From positions 3,559,001 through 3,623,000 of the forward strand of contig NZ_CP132507.1 in the NCBI RefSeq assembly GCF_032191775.1: a stretch of 64,000 nt of DNA, written 5' to 3'. The notes beneath the pieces are model-generated. The model was not told the origin of the DNA, did no database searches, and was given only the letters and a program-made list of their open reading frames with translations. Source of the DNA: Rhodoferax mekongensis (GTDB lineage: Bacteria; Pseudomonadota; Gammaproteobacteria; Burkholderiales; Burkholderiaceae_C). The stretch's first letter is position 1; each line of letters starts with the position of its first letter. Shown one piece after another: positions 37,199 to 45,462 of this stretch. The translations under genes and the position numbers were made by a program.

Positions 37199-38298
37199 GC
37201 TTTCCCTCCCTTCAGTTTCTTGATCAATCCCACCACGCCGTCGGGCAGGAACAGGGTGACACCAATGAAGAGCGCACCGAGGAAGTACAACCAGAACTCA
37301 GGGTACGTCACGGTGAGCCAGCTCTTGGCGCCGTTGACGAGGAAGGCACCGATGATGGGGCCGATCAGCGTCGCGCGTCCGCCCACGGCGGCCCAGATGG
37401 CAATCTCAATCGAGTTGGCCGGGCTCATTTCACTGGGGTTGATGATGCCGACCTGCGGCACATACAACGCGCCCGCCACACCGCACATCATGGCCGAGAT
37501 GGTCCAGATGGTGAGCTTGTAGCCCAGGGTGGAATAGCCGCTGAACATGACGCGGCTTTCCGCATCCCGCACGGCCTGCAACACCCGGCCGAACTTGCTG
37601 CCCACCAGCCAGCGGGCCAGCAGGAAGAACAGCAGCAAAGTCACCGAGGTCATGACGAACAAGGTCATGCGCATGCTGGTGGTGGCGATTGGTATGTCCA
37701 GAATTCGCTTGAAGTCAGTGAAGCCGTTGTTGCCACCAAAGCCGGTTTCATTGCGGAAGAAGAGCAACATGGCCGCAAACGTCATCGCCTGGGTGATGAT
37801 GGAAAAGTACACGCCCTTGATGCGCGAGCGGAAGGCAAAGTAGCCGAACACAAAGGCCACAACCCCCGGCACGGCCACTACCAAAAACAGCGTGGCACCA
37901 AAGCTGCCGGACAGCGCCCAATGCCAAGGCAGCTCTTTCCAGTCCAGAAACACCATGAAGTCCGGCAAATTGCTTTTGTAGTTGCCATCCAGCCCGATCT
38001 GGCGCATCAGGTACATGCCCATGGCATAGCCGCCCAGCGCAAAGAACAGGCCGTGCCCCAGACTCAGGATGCCGGTGTAGCCCCAGATCAGGCCCATGGC
38101 GAGTGCGCAGATGGAATAGCACATGATCTTGGCGGTGAGAGCCACCGCGAAATCGCTCAAATGCAATACGCTGCCTTCCGGGACCATCAGGTTGAGCACA
38201 GGCACCAGAGCGCACAGCACGATCAATGCTGACAACCATGCGGCCCAACCCGCGCGCGTGAGCAGCGGTTGTGGAGTGGGTAAAGAGATGTTGCTCAT
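37195..38298 (-). CDS. urtC: Urea ABC transporter permease UrtC
   Basis: A 367-residue LivM-type permease with about ten hydrophobic segments; LIWGYTGILSLGHGLFFALGGYAMGMYLM and GGNNGFTDFKR are typical of UrtC. It overlaps both urtB and urtD by four bases. Confidence 0.95.
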   Translation of the reverse strand: MSNISLPTPQPLLTRAGWAAWLSALIVLCALVPVLNLMVPEGSVLHLSDFAVALTAKIMCYSICALAMGLIWGYTGILSLGHGLFFALGGYAMGMYLMRQIGLDGNYKSNLPDFMVFLDWKELPWHWALSGSFGATLFLVVAVPGVVAFVFGYFAFRSRIKGVYFSIITQAMTFAAMLLFFRNETGFGGNNGFTDFKRILDIPIATTSMRMTLFVMTSVTLLLFFLLARWLVGSKFGRVLQAVRDAESRVMFSGYSTLGYKLTIWTISAMMCGVAGALYVPQVGIINPSEMSPANSIEIAIWAAVGGRATLIGPIIGAFLVNGAKSWLTVTYPEFWLYFLGALFIGVTLFLPDGVVGLIKKLKGGKA

Positions 38299-39875
38299 GC
38301 TTCTGCGCTCCGGCCCTTCATGGCAAAGATGCCTTGCGGACGCTTCTGGATAAAGACGATGATGAAAACCAGCACCGCGATCTTGGCCAGCACCGCACCG
38401 GTCCAGCCCTCGAGGAACTTGTTGAGAATGCCCAGGCCCATGGCCGCATACACGGTTCCGGCCAGCTGGCCCACACCGCCCAGTACCACCACCATGAAGG
38501 AGTCCACGATGTAGCCTTGGCCCAGGTCAGGCCCCACGTTGCCCACCTGGCTCAAAGCGCAGCCGGCCAAACCGGCAATGCCGGAACCCAGTGCAAAGGC
38601 GTAGGTGTCGATGCGGGCCGTGTTCACACCCATGCAGCTCGCAATCGGGCGGTTTTGTGTGACGCCGCGCACAAAAAGCCCCAAGCGTGTTTTCTCAATC
38701 AGGAACCACACGCCCGCCAGCACAGCCACTGCAAAGGCGACGATGATCAATCGGTTGTAGGGCAGCGAGAGGTTGCCCAGCAGCTGTACACCTCCACTCA
38801 TCCAACTCGGGTTTTCCACGCCGACGTTTTGCGCCCCGAACAGGGTGCGCACCAACTGCATCAGCATCAGGCTGATACCCCAGGTCGCCAGCAGAGTCTC
38901 CAGCGGACGCCCGTACAGGAAACGGATGACGCTGCGTTCCAAGGCAGCACCCACCAGCGCCGAGGTCATGAACGCCACCGGCACTGCGGCCAGCAAATAC
39001 CAGTCGAAAGCGCCGGGCAGGTACTTCTGAAACAGCACCTGAACCACGTAAGTGGCGTAGGCGCCTATCATCATGAGCTCGCCGTGGGCCATGTTGATCA
39101 CGCCCATCAAACCATAGGTGATGGCCAAACCCAGTGCCACCAACAGCAGGATGGAACCGAGGCTTACACCACTAAAGATGGCACCCAAGCGGTCTCCCCA
39201 TGCGAGGCGGGACTCGACAGTGCCCAAGCTCTTTTGCAATGCGGTTTTCACATTGGCATCGGTCTCGACTTGCAGGCGCTCGACCAGCAACGTTTTGGTG
39301 GCGGCCTGCGTGCTTTCGCCCAGTTGCGCAGCGGCCTCGAGACGCTTTACCGGGTCTTCACTGCCCAACATCGCTGCCGCACGCAACAACTGCAATTTCT
39401 CTTTCAAGTCAGGGACAGTTTCGATAGCGAGCGCCTTTTCGAGAAGCGCAAGCTTGCCTGCGTCCACCTGCCCCCCCAGGGTCTTGATTGCATCGCGCCG
39501 CACCGCGACGTCGGGCGACAGCAGCTTGACCGCAGCCAGCGCGGTATCCAGCTCTCCGCGCATGCGGTTGTTGTTCATGACGTCTTCGGCGGTATCGGGC
39601 ACAGCGACTTCCGCTTGGGTGACCGGGTCCACACCCTTGCCGTCCAAAACCATCACAGGCACTTCGCCCACGAGCTTGACGGCATCGTCTGAGAGGGCCT
39701 GGATGAAACGCACCGTGCGTTCATCGGCGTTCTCCACCGCTTTTTGCAATGCCGCCACGCGGGCATCGCTCTCGCCGGATGCCATGGCTTTTGCCTCTTC
39801 AGCGCTCAGCGCATATGCGCGAGCAGCTATCAAAAGCATAGCAAACATCAGCCATTGAAATAGTCTTTTTGGCAT
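38295..39875 (-). CDS. urtB: Urea ABC transporter permease UrtB
   Basis: A 526-residue protein: signal peptide, a ~210-residue periplasmic helical (HEAT-like) domain characteristic of UrtB, then a LivH-type permease (LGLAITYGLMGVINMAHGELMMIGAYATY). The start is ATG 39875 with GGAGAG upstream, not the TTG at 39905. Dispersed repeat copy E encodes the core and end of the signal peptide (AMLLIAARAYALS). A hairpin separates it from urtA. Confidence 0.94.
   Translation of the reverse strand: MPKRLFQWLMFAMLLIAARAYALSAEEAKAMASGESDARVAALQKAVENADERTVRFIQALSDDAVKLVGEVPVMVLDGKGVDPVTQAEVAVPDTAEDVMNNNRMRGELDTALAAVKLLSPDVAVRRDAIKTLGGQVDAGKLALLEKALAIETVPDLKEKLQLLRAAAMLGSEDPVKRLEAAAQLGESTQAATKTLLVERLQVETDANVKTALQKSLGTVESRLAWGDRLGAIFSGVSLGSILLLVALGLAITYGLMGVINMAHGELMMIGAYATYVVQVLFQKYLPGAFDWYLLAAVPVAFMTSALVGAALERSVIRFLYGRPLETLLATWGISLMLMQLVRTLFGAQNVGVENPSWMSGGVQLLGNLSLPYNRLIIVAFAVAVLAGVWFLIEKTRLGLFVRGVTQNRPIASCMGVNTARIDTYAFALGSGIAGLAGCALSQVGNVGPDLGQGYIVDSFMVVVLGGVGQLAGTVYAAMGLGILNKFLEGWTGAVLAKIAVLVFIIVFIQKRPQGIFAMKGRSAEA
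39802..39843 (-). repeat. Dispersed short repeat, copy E (urtB signal peptide)
   Basis: Minus strand TGCTATGCTTTTGATAGC then TGCTCGCGCATATGCGCTGA. It keeps the TGCTAT...ATAGCTGCTCGCGCA core and encodes the hydrophobic part of the UrtB signal, in the same codon phase as copy H in the ureJ signal. Confidence 0.7.
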
Positions 39876-39894
39876 ACGCCAATCTCTCCGGGGT

Positions 39895-39936
39895 AAAAAC
39901 AACAAGCCGCCACGCCTTTTTCAAGACTGTGGCGGC
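39895..39936 (-). terminator. Terminator-like hairpin between urtA and urtB
   Basis: On the transcribed strand GCCGCCAC pairs with GTGGCGGC (39929-39936 with 39906-39913) around a 15-base loop, followed by TTGTTGTTTTT. It would partly end transcription after urtA, favouring excess binding protein, like the dctP-dctQ hairpin. Confidence 0.75.
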
Positions 39937-39970
39937 TCTGGCTAGACGCTAGCCTCTCCCTGCCTTCGCC

Positions 39971-41233
39971 TTACTTCTTTGCGGGCTCGTCAGGCTTCTT
40001 GTCGTTGCCTTCGATGTAAGGAGACCATGGCTTGGCCTTCACAGGGCCCGGTGTCTTCCAGACCACGTTGAACTGTCCGTCGGCCTTGATTTCGCCGATA
40101 AACACGCTCTTGTGCAAATGGTGGTTCTTTTCGTCCATCTTGGACACAATGCCGCTCGGTGCCTTGAAGGTCTGGCCGGCCATCGCAGCGATCACCTTGT
40201 CCACGTCAGTGGACTTGGCTTTCTCGACCGCTTGCTTCCACATGTTGATACCGATATAGGTCGCTTCCATCGGGTCGTTGGTCAAAGGCTTGTCCTTGTG
40301 ACCGGCAATGCCCTTGGCCTTGGCGTAGTCAGACCACTTTTTGATGAACTCGGTGTTGGCAGGATTCTTGATGGACTGGAAGTAGTTCCATGCAGCCAGG
40401 TGGCCCACCAAGGGTTTGGTGTCCACGCCACGCAGTTCTTCTTCACCCACCGAGAAAGCCACCACAGGCACATCTTTGGCCTTCAGGCCTGCGTTGCCCA
40501 GTTCCTTGTAGAAAGGCACGTTGGAGTCACCGTTGATGGTGGACACCACGGCGGTCTTGCCGCCGGCAGAGAACTTCTTGATGTCAGCCACGATGGTTTG
40601 GTAATCGCTGTGGCCGAAGGGGGTGTATTTCTCGTCGATGTCAGACTCTTTCACGCCCTTGCTCTTCAAGTATGCGCGCAGGATCTTGTTGGTCGTGCGA
40701 GGGTACACATAGTCAGTGCCCAGCAGAACCCAACGCTTGGCGGCACCACCTTCTTTGCTCATCAGGTAGTCGACTGCGGGGATGGCCTGCTGGTTAGGCG
40801 CAGCACCGGTGTAGAACACGTTTTTGGACAGCTCTTCACCTTCGTATTGCACGGGGTAGAACAGCAGGCCGTTCAGCTCTTCCACGACGGGCAGTACGGA
40901 CTTGCGGGACACGGAAGTCCAGCAACCGAAGATGACGGAGACTTTGTCCTGGGTCAGCAACTGCTTGGTCTTTTCAGCAAACAGGGGCCAGTTGGAAGCG
41001 GGGTCCACGACCACGGGTTCCAATTTCTTGCCGAGCACGCCACCCTTGGCGTTGATTTCGTCGATGGCCATCAACACGGTGTCTTTCAACACGGTTTCGG
41101 AAATGGCCATGGTGCCGGACAGGCTGTGCAGGATACCGACCTTGATGGTGTCAGCAGCCATTGCGGGCACGGCCGACAAGGTGGTGAGAGCGACGGCAGC
41201 GGTGAGTGCCTTCAAAGTAAAACGACGTTGCAT
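39971..41233 (-). CDS. urtA: Urea ABC transporter substrate-binding protein UrtA
   Basis: Periplasmic urea-binding protein of 420 residues with signal peptide (SAVPAMAAD). UrtA-typical segments: VGILHSLSGTMAISETVLKD, VVDPASNWPLFAEK, FGCWTSVSRKSVLPVVEE, PVQYEGEE and the C terminus KPWSPYIEG. ATG 41233 follows GGAGAAG; a longer frame to 41404 is not coding-like. First gene of the urt operon; an inverted repeat lies about 110 bases upstream. Confidence 0.95.
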   Translation of the reverse strand: MQRRFTLKALTAAVALTTLSAVPAMAADTIKVGILHSLSGTMAISETVLKDTVLMAIDEINAKGGVLGKKLEPVVVDPASNWPLFAEKTKQLLTQDKVSVIFGCWTSVSRKSVLPVVEELNGLLFYPVQYEGEELSKNVFYTGAAPNQQAIPAVDYLMSKEGGAAKRWVLLGTDYVYPRTTNKILRAYLKSKGVKESDIDEKYTPFGHSDYQTIVADIKKFSAGGKTAVVSTINGDSNVPFYKELGNAGLKAKDVPVVAFSVGEEELRGVDTKPLVGHLAAWNYFQSIKNPANTEFIKKWSDYAKAKGIAGHKDKPLTNDPMEATYIGINMWKQAVEKAKSTDVDKVIAAMAGQTFKAPSGIVSKMDEKNHHLHKSVFIGEIKADGQFNVVWKTPGPVKAKPWSPYIEGNDKKPDEPAKK

Positions 41234-41345
41234 GTGGGCTTCTCCGGGGGTTAAACAAATCCATCTCGCTTCTCGCAAAACAATCTCGGAACAGGTTTTG
41301 TGATGCGATGGAGTGACTGTAGGTTTGGCCGCCCGAACCGGAAAT

Positions 41346-41361
41346 ACGCCTAGTGGCGTAC
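41346..41361. promoter_or_regulatory. Inverted repeat upstream of urtA
   Basis: TACGCC-TAGT-GGCGTA, a perfect 6-4-6 inverted repeat 113 bases before the urtA start. The half-sites reappear in reversed order as GGCGTACGCC before ureA (53974-53983). A dimeric regulator site is likely; the factor is unknown, with the LuxR-type regulator at 49330-50337 a candidate. Confidence 0.45.
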
Positions 41362-41385
41362 ACCTCTGCAAAGTCCCCACTGCAA

Positions 41386-41415
41386 TAAAAAAGCCGGCCC
41401 GCAAAGCGGCCGGCC
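41386..41415 (-). terminator. Rho-independent terminator of the Ser-rich protein gene
   Basis: On the minus strand GCCGGCC/GGCCGGC (41409-41415 with 41394-41400) forms a GC-rich stem with a small inner stem, followed by a T-rich run (TTTTTTATT). It lies just after the stop at 41437. Confidence 0.8.
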
Positions 41416-41436
41416 TAGATGGCGGGTGAACGCGGA

Positions 41437-41844
41437 TCAGAGCGTGGTGGTGGTCGTTGTCGTGGTAGTGCCGGTCGTGGTGCCTGTGCTTGTCGCTGGC
41501 GGAGTCACGGGTGGTAGGTCGTCTGTACCGCGACCGTGACGAACTTGGCCGGGGGCGTCGTCCGCACCGCGACCCTGGCGCACGTGGCCGGCAGCATCGT
41601 CGGCGCCGCGTCCACGACGCTGACCGCCGGAATCATCGCTTCGGTTGCTGCTGGTCGTACTGGTGCTGCCGGAACTGGAAGATGCACTGGAGGACGAAGA
41701 AGAAGACGAGGAGCCCGAAGACGAAGAGCCCGAAGACGAAGATTTACCTGGCGAGCCACCTTTGTCGGCCAGCGCAGATGTGGCGCTGAAAGCAAGCAAC
41801 AGACTGGCACTGGTAGCTACGAGAGCCGAGCGGATGAAGGTCAT
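41437..41844 (-). CDS. Secreted Ser/Thr-rich repeat protein of unknown function
   Basis: A 135-residue protein starting at ATG 41844 (AAGGAATC upstream). A clear signal peptide (MTFIRSALVATSASLLLAF, cleavage near SALA-DK) leads into a Ser/Gly tract, then two nearly identical 15-residue units and part of a third sharing GRGADDA(A/P)G(H/Q)VR and GRGTDD, then a Thr-rich tail with eight or more Thr in a row. Not recognised. The low-complexity design suggests an extracellular, disordered or surface-attached protein. It diverges from a DUF6502 gene across three direct repeats and has its own terminator, which supports it being a real gene. Confidence 0.7.
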   Translation of the reverse strand: MTFIRSALVATSASLLLAFSATSALADKGGSPGKSSSSGSSSSGSSSSSSSSSASSSSGSTSTTSSNRSDDSGGQRRGRGADDAAGHVRQGRGADDAPGQVRHGRGTDDLPPVTPPATSTGTTTGTTTTTTTTTL

Positions 41845-41880
41845 GGTGTGATTCCTTAAGTTAGTTAAATTTCCACGATG

Positions 41881-41961
41881 TGTGTGATTTTTTCCCACGC
41901 ACGACCAAACTATATGTGTGAAATTTTCCCGCGTCAAATAATTTGTGTAAATTTTTCCCAC
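41881..41961. promoter_or_regulatory. Three direct repeats TGTGTRAWTTTTYCCCRC in a divergent promoter
   Basis: Copies at 41881-41898 (TGTGTGATTTTTTCCCAC), 41915-41932 (TGTGTGAAATTTTCCCGC) and 41944-41961 (TGTGTAAATTTTTCCCAC), spaced 34 and 29 bases. They fill the 138-base gap between the Ser-rich gene and the DUF6502 gene. Direct orientation and near-helical spacing resemble an array of binding sites. Confidence 0.7.
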
Positions 41962-41982
41962 AAGCAAGTTACATTTGAGCCC

Positions 41983-42858
41983 ATGGACAGTTCCAACCCT
42001 TCCCTCGCCGGACCGCCTCCCGCGTTGGTGCGCGCACTACGCCGCGTATTGCGCCCCTTGGTGCGGGTCATGCTCGCGCAAGGCATCACGTACCCCTACC
42101 TCGCCGAGTTGCTGAAGAACCTGTTTGTCGATGTAGCTGCTACCGAATTCCGCTTAGACAACAAGGCTCCCACCGACAGCCGCATCAGCCTGATGACGGG
42201 GGTGCATCGCAAAGACGTCTCCCGTCTGCGCAACGAGTTGGCACAAACAAGCGAAGCGGTTCCCGATGTGGTCTCCCTCGGTGCCCAGCTGGTCGCTGTG
42301 TGGCTGGGCACCGCCCGCTATTTGCACGAAGACGGTAGCCCCCTGCCCTTGGCGCGCTTTGCCAGTGAGGGGGGTGAGTTGTCTTTTGAAAGCCTGGTTG
42401 CCGGTGTGAACAGCGATATCCGCTCGCGTGTGGTGCTGGATGAGTGGCTGCGGCTGGGGGTCGTCCGCCTGGACGCCGAAAACCGCGTGTGCTTGAATGC
42501 CGAAGCCTTTGTGCCCAGTGAGGGCTTCGACGAAAAAGCTTTCTACTTCGGCCACAACCTGCACGACCATGCCGCTGCGGCCGCGCGTAACCTGCTAGGC
42601 GTGCAGCCCGCGCTGCTGGAACGCAGCGTGCAATATGACGCACTGAGCGAAGCCTCCATGGCACTCCTCGCCAAGCAATCGCGCGAGGCCGGCATGAAGG
42701 CCCTGCTGGCCGTGAACAAAAACGCCCTTGCTTTGGAACAAGCCGATGCAGACACAGAGGTCCCCAAACACCGCATGACCTTCGGCATTTACTTTTATAC
42801 CGAACCCATGCCCGAAGCACCCACTGCACCTGCCGGTAAGACAGGGTCTGCCCCATGA
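41983..42858 (+). CDS. DUF6502-family protein
   Basis: A 291-residue protein without signal peptide. The N-terminal half (ALRRVLRPLVRVMLAQGITYPYLAELLKN, then a region with TDSRISLMTGVHRKDVSRLRNEL) looks like a helix-turn-helix DNA-binding domain and matches my memory of DUF6502. The C-terminal half is helical without known motifs. ATG 41983 is used because the upstream frame runs through the repeat array. The stop overlaps the next start (ATGA). It may regulate the neighbouring envelope genes through the adjacent repeats; this is inferred. Confidence 0.75.
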   Translation: MDSSNPSLAGPPPALVRALRRVLRPLVRVMLAQGITYPYLAELLKNLFVDVAATEFRLDNKAPTDSRISLMTGVHRKDVSRLRNELAQTSEAVPDVVSLGAQLVAVWLGTARYLHEDGSPLPLARFASEGGELSFESLVAGVNSDIRSRVVLDEWLRLGVVRLDAENRVCLNAEAFVPSEGFDEKAFYFGHNLHDHAAAAARNLLGVQPALLERSVQYDALSEASMALLAKQSREAGMKALLAVNKNALALEQADADTEVPKHRMTFGIYFYTEPMPEAPTAPAGKTGSAP

Positions 42859-44180
42859 ACCGCCAGCTCCATCATTTGCGCCGCCTTGCTGCAGCAGTAG
42901 CTCTCATGGGAGCGCTGCACGCACAGGGCGCCAACGTGTGTGGCCACAGCGACTCGCCGGTCAACCCGCAAGCAGCAGCGCCGGGCATTGGTGGCACCGG
43001 TGACACCGCCCTGCGCCCTGGCATCGGGGGCACCGGCGATGTAGCACTCAAGCCCGCCATTGGCGGCACCGGCATCGACAACGGAGGCATAGGCGGCACA
43101 GGCATCGTGGGGGTGATTACCGGTTTTGCCAGCATCTGCGTCAATGGCATAGAGGTGCACTACGACGAGAGTACGCCGGTCAATGACAACGGGCAAACCG
43201 TCAATACAGGCGTATTGGCAATCGGACAGGTGGTGGTGGTGAAGGCGAAAGGCCAGGGCGATGAACTGCAAGCCGAGACAATTGCCTTGCAACACCTTGC
43301 AGTCGGACCGGTAGAACGGGTGGACACCGCGCGCAATGAAGTCCGGGTTCTGGGCCAAACCCTGCGCTGGAGCGGCGAGCCGGGCACCCTGTCTGCCCTG
43401 AAACCCGGCCAGTGGGTCCGGGTCAGCGGCCTGCGCATGAGTGATGGCAGCATTGACACCACCCGTCTGCAACCTATCCCACCGCAAGCCCAGGCCCAAC
43501 TCACCGGCCCAGCGGATCATGGGGCAGAAGGCACTCTACGGATCGGTGAAACCACGGTCCAAACCGGGCGACTTGGTTTTCTTGAGGGCTTGCGTGCATG
43601 GCGCGCCGCCCTCAACGGCCAGGAAGTCCAGGTTCAAGGCATCTGGGATGGAAAGCAGTTGGTCGCCACAGGCATGCAGCTGCAACCCACGCGCACCACC
43701 ATGGGACCGGTAGAGCGGGTCGTGGTGGAGGGCTATATCAAAGCCGCCTCGACGGACGGTTTGGACATCGGCCAGGGACGCATGGCCTTGGGTGCACAGG
43801 TGAGCGCACGGCAACGTGCCGAACTGCGGGAAGACCGCGAGCAGCGAGTGCGCGTTACAGGGGTACGTGGAAGTGATGACCGCATCACCGTGGAACGGGT
43901 GGATGTGCGCCAAAGTTCCGAAAAGCGGGTCCGCTCCAGTGGCAAAGGCGAGGGCGGCAGCCGCAGCGGCAAATCGGAAGATACAAGCGGGCAGGACGAT
44001 TCCAAATCAGGCAGTTCGGGCAAAAACGAAAGCGGAGACGACAGCAAGAGCGGGAGCACCGAGAGCGGTAGCGGAAAGACAGAAACTACTTCGGGAGGTA
44101 GCATCAAAACGGAAAGCTCTGGTAGCTCTGGTGGTTCCGGAGGGTCTGGCAGCTCGGGTGGACGCAGCAAAGGAAAATAG
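42855..44180 (+). CDS. Exported protein with GIGGTG repeats and DUF5666-like domains
   Basis: A 441-residue protein with a signal peptide (MGALHAQGA). Residues ~43-90 contain four IGGTG units (PGIGGTGDTALR, PGIGGTGDVALK, PAIGGTGI, GIGGTGIVG). Residues ~90-350 hold small beta-barrel DUF5666-type modules (GFASICVNGIEVHYDE, GQVVVVKAKGQ, GQWVRVSGLR, VVEGYIKAAS). The last ~85 residues are a Ser/Gly/Lys-rich tail. Function unknown; probably periplasmic or surface exposed. Coupled to the DUF6502 gene. Confidence 0.75.
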   Translation: MNRQLHHLRRLAAAVALMGALHAQGANVCGHSDSPVNPQAAAPGIGGTGDTALRPGIGGTGDVALKPAIGGTGIDNGGIGGTGIVGVITGFASICVNGIEVHYDESTPVNDNGQTVNTGVLAIGQVVVVKAKGQGDELQAETIALQHLAVGPVERVDTARNEVRVLGQTLRWSGEPGTLSALKPGQWVRVSGLRMSDGSIDTTRLQPIPPQAQAQLTGPADHGAEGTLRIGETTVQTGRLGFLEGLRAWRAALNGQEVQVQGIWDGKQLVATGMQLQPTRTTMGPVERVVVEGYIKAASTDGLDIGQGRMALGAQVSARQRAELREDREQRVRVTGVRGSDDRITVERVDVRQSSEKRVRSSGKGEGGSRSGKSEDTSGQDDSKSGSSGKNESGDDSKSGSTESGSGKTETTSGGSIKTESSGSSGGSGGSGSSGGRSKGK

Positions 44181-44207
44181 TTAAGGTAGAGGTCTTAGCG
44201 CATAGAC

Positions 44208-44246
44208 GCTATATTTTTCATAGCGACCTGCGCATATTCCATGAGC
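44208..44246 (+). repeat. Dispersed short repeat, copy F (spans the fecR-like start codon)
   Basis: GCTATATTTTTCATAGCGAC then CTGCGCATATTCCATGAGC. The ATG of the following gene (44241) is inside the element, so the repeat supplies the 5' leader and first codons. Confidence 0.6.
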
Positions 44247-44897
44247 ACCAGACGCCAATTTATATCAACATCCGTAGGGCTTGCAAGCATTGCCGGTTTG
44301 GCCGATGCACTGGCCATGGGCCAGAAACCGTTACAAAGTGGAATACGCCGTATCAAAGGCGATGTGCGATTGAATGGCAGCCCCGCCAGGGTGGACCAAG
44401 CCGTGCTGCCGGGCGACACCATTGCCACTGGAGCCAACAGCGAAGTGCTGTATGTGATGGCCAACAACGCCTACCTCATGCGCGACAACAGCGTGATCCA
44501 GTTTGTGCAGGATGGTGCGGTCGGCGTCTTGCGCTTGATTACGGGCAAAGTGCTGGCGGTGTTCGGGCCCGGCCCCAAGCGGCTCGAGACCCCGGCAGCC
44601 ACCATAGGCATCCGCGGCACTGCTTGCTATATGGAAACGATGGAGGCCAAGCTCTACTTTTGCCTGTGCTACGGCACTGCCGACATCCAGCCCCTGGCCG
44701 ACGCCACCCAAGCACGCACCCTGACCACGCACTACCACGACGCGCCACTGTACATAGGTCGCGAAGCTGGTAGGCACCTGATGGAACCTGCACCGGTCAT
44801 CAATCACCGGGACTTGGAACTCATCATGCTGGAAGAAGCCGTAGGCCGCCAGCCACCGTTCATGCAGCGCGCCAACCGGGACTCCAACGGTTACTGA
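44241..44897 (+). CDS. FecR-domain protein, exported
   Basis: A 218-residue protein. The N terminus STRRQFISTSVGLASIAGL fits a twin-arginine signal. The body is a FecR domain (GDVRLNGSPARVDQAVLPGD, VMANNAYLMRDNSVIQF, ETPAATIGIRGTACYME). Unlike FecR sigma regulators it has no N-terminal anti-sigma helix, so it is more like the stand-alone periplasmic FecR proteins. Three Cys (ACYME, FCLCYG) could form a disulfide or bind metal. Follows the DUF5666 gene by 60 bases. Confidence 0.8.
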   Translation: MSTRRQFISTSVGLASIAGLADALAMGQKPLQSGIRRIKGDVRLNGSPARVDQAVLPGDTIATGANSEVLYVMANNAYLMRDNSVIQFVQDGAVGVLRLITGKVLAVFGPGPKRLETPAATIGIRGTACYMETMEAKLYFCLCYGTADIQPLADATQARTLTTHYHDAPLYIGREAGRHLMEPAPVINHRDLELIMLEEAVGRQPPFMQRANRDSNGY

Positions 44898-45084
44898 GCC
44901 TTCAGCGTGTAGTCAGAACCCTGCACGCAAAGTCCCTCAAGCTGTCAATAAAGTCACAAAAGCGCGCACCGCCCGGGTGCCGAATGTTCACCGTCGAACA
45001 GTTGCCCTTGAGCACTTGACGGCTCGGGTCTAACGTTGAGTTTTCTCACCATCGCTAGCCAACACACCTTGGCGGGGCCCAGCC

Positions 45085-45462
45085 ATGACACCCATCACGG
45101 ACACACTTCCAGACCCGGCATCGCCTGCCATGCGCAAGGCGGCGACCTCCTTGATCCTGAACCAGCTCAGCGAACTGGTGGCGCAGGACACGGACTGGAT
45201 GGCTGCTTGCCGCAAGCGCATCAAGGACCGGATGTCGGATGCCAAACACATCACCTTCAACAACGACCTCAAGATCCGGCTGATCGAAAGCCAACTTGAA
45301 AAAGGGACCGCGGCAGCCGAGGGCGCGCCACCGGTCAAAACTCTGATCCAGGAACACCAAGCCCTGACCGACAAAAACCACCAACTCCAACGCACAGCAC
45401 ACGTATGTGCGCTTGCCTTGAAATTGATGGATCAACAGGCTCAGGCTGGGGCGGTTATCTAG
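45085..45462 (+). CDS. Hypothetical protein
   Basis: A 125-residue cytoplasmic protein with no signal peptide and no recognised domain. Mostly helical and charged; the C-terminal part (TLIQEHQALTDKNHQLQRTA) has coiled-coil character. Overlaps the convergent dioxygenase gene by four bases. The 187-base gap before it shows no convincing feature. The opposite-strand frame over the same DNA is Cys/Arg/Trp-rich and less protein-like. Confidence 0.6.
   Translation: MTPITDTLPDPASPAMRKAATSLILNQLSELVAQDTDWMAACRKRIKDRMSDAKHITFNNDLKIRLIESQLEKGTAAAEGAPPVKTLIQEHQALTDKNHQLQRTAHVCALALKLMDQQAQAGAVI

Noticed and set aside
41536-41859. Arg-rich plus-strand frames opposite the Ser-rich protein
   Set aside because: The minus frame has a signal peptide, a ribosome binding site and a terminator; the plus frames have none of these.
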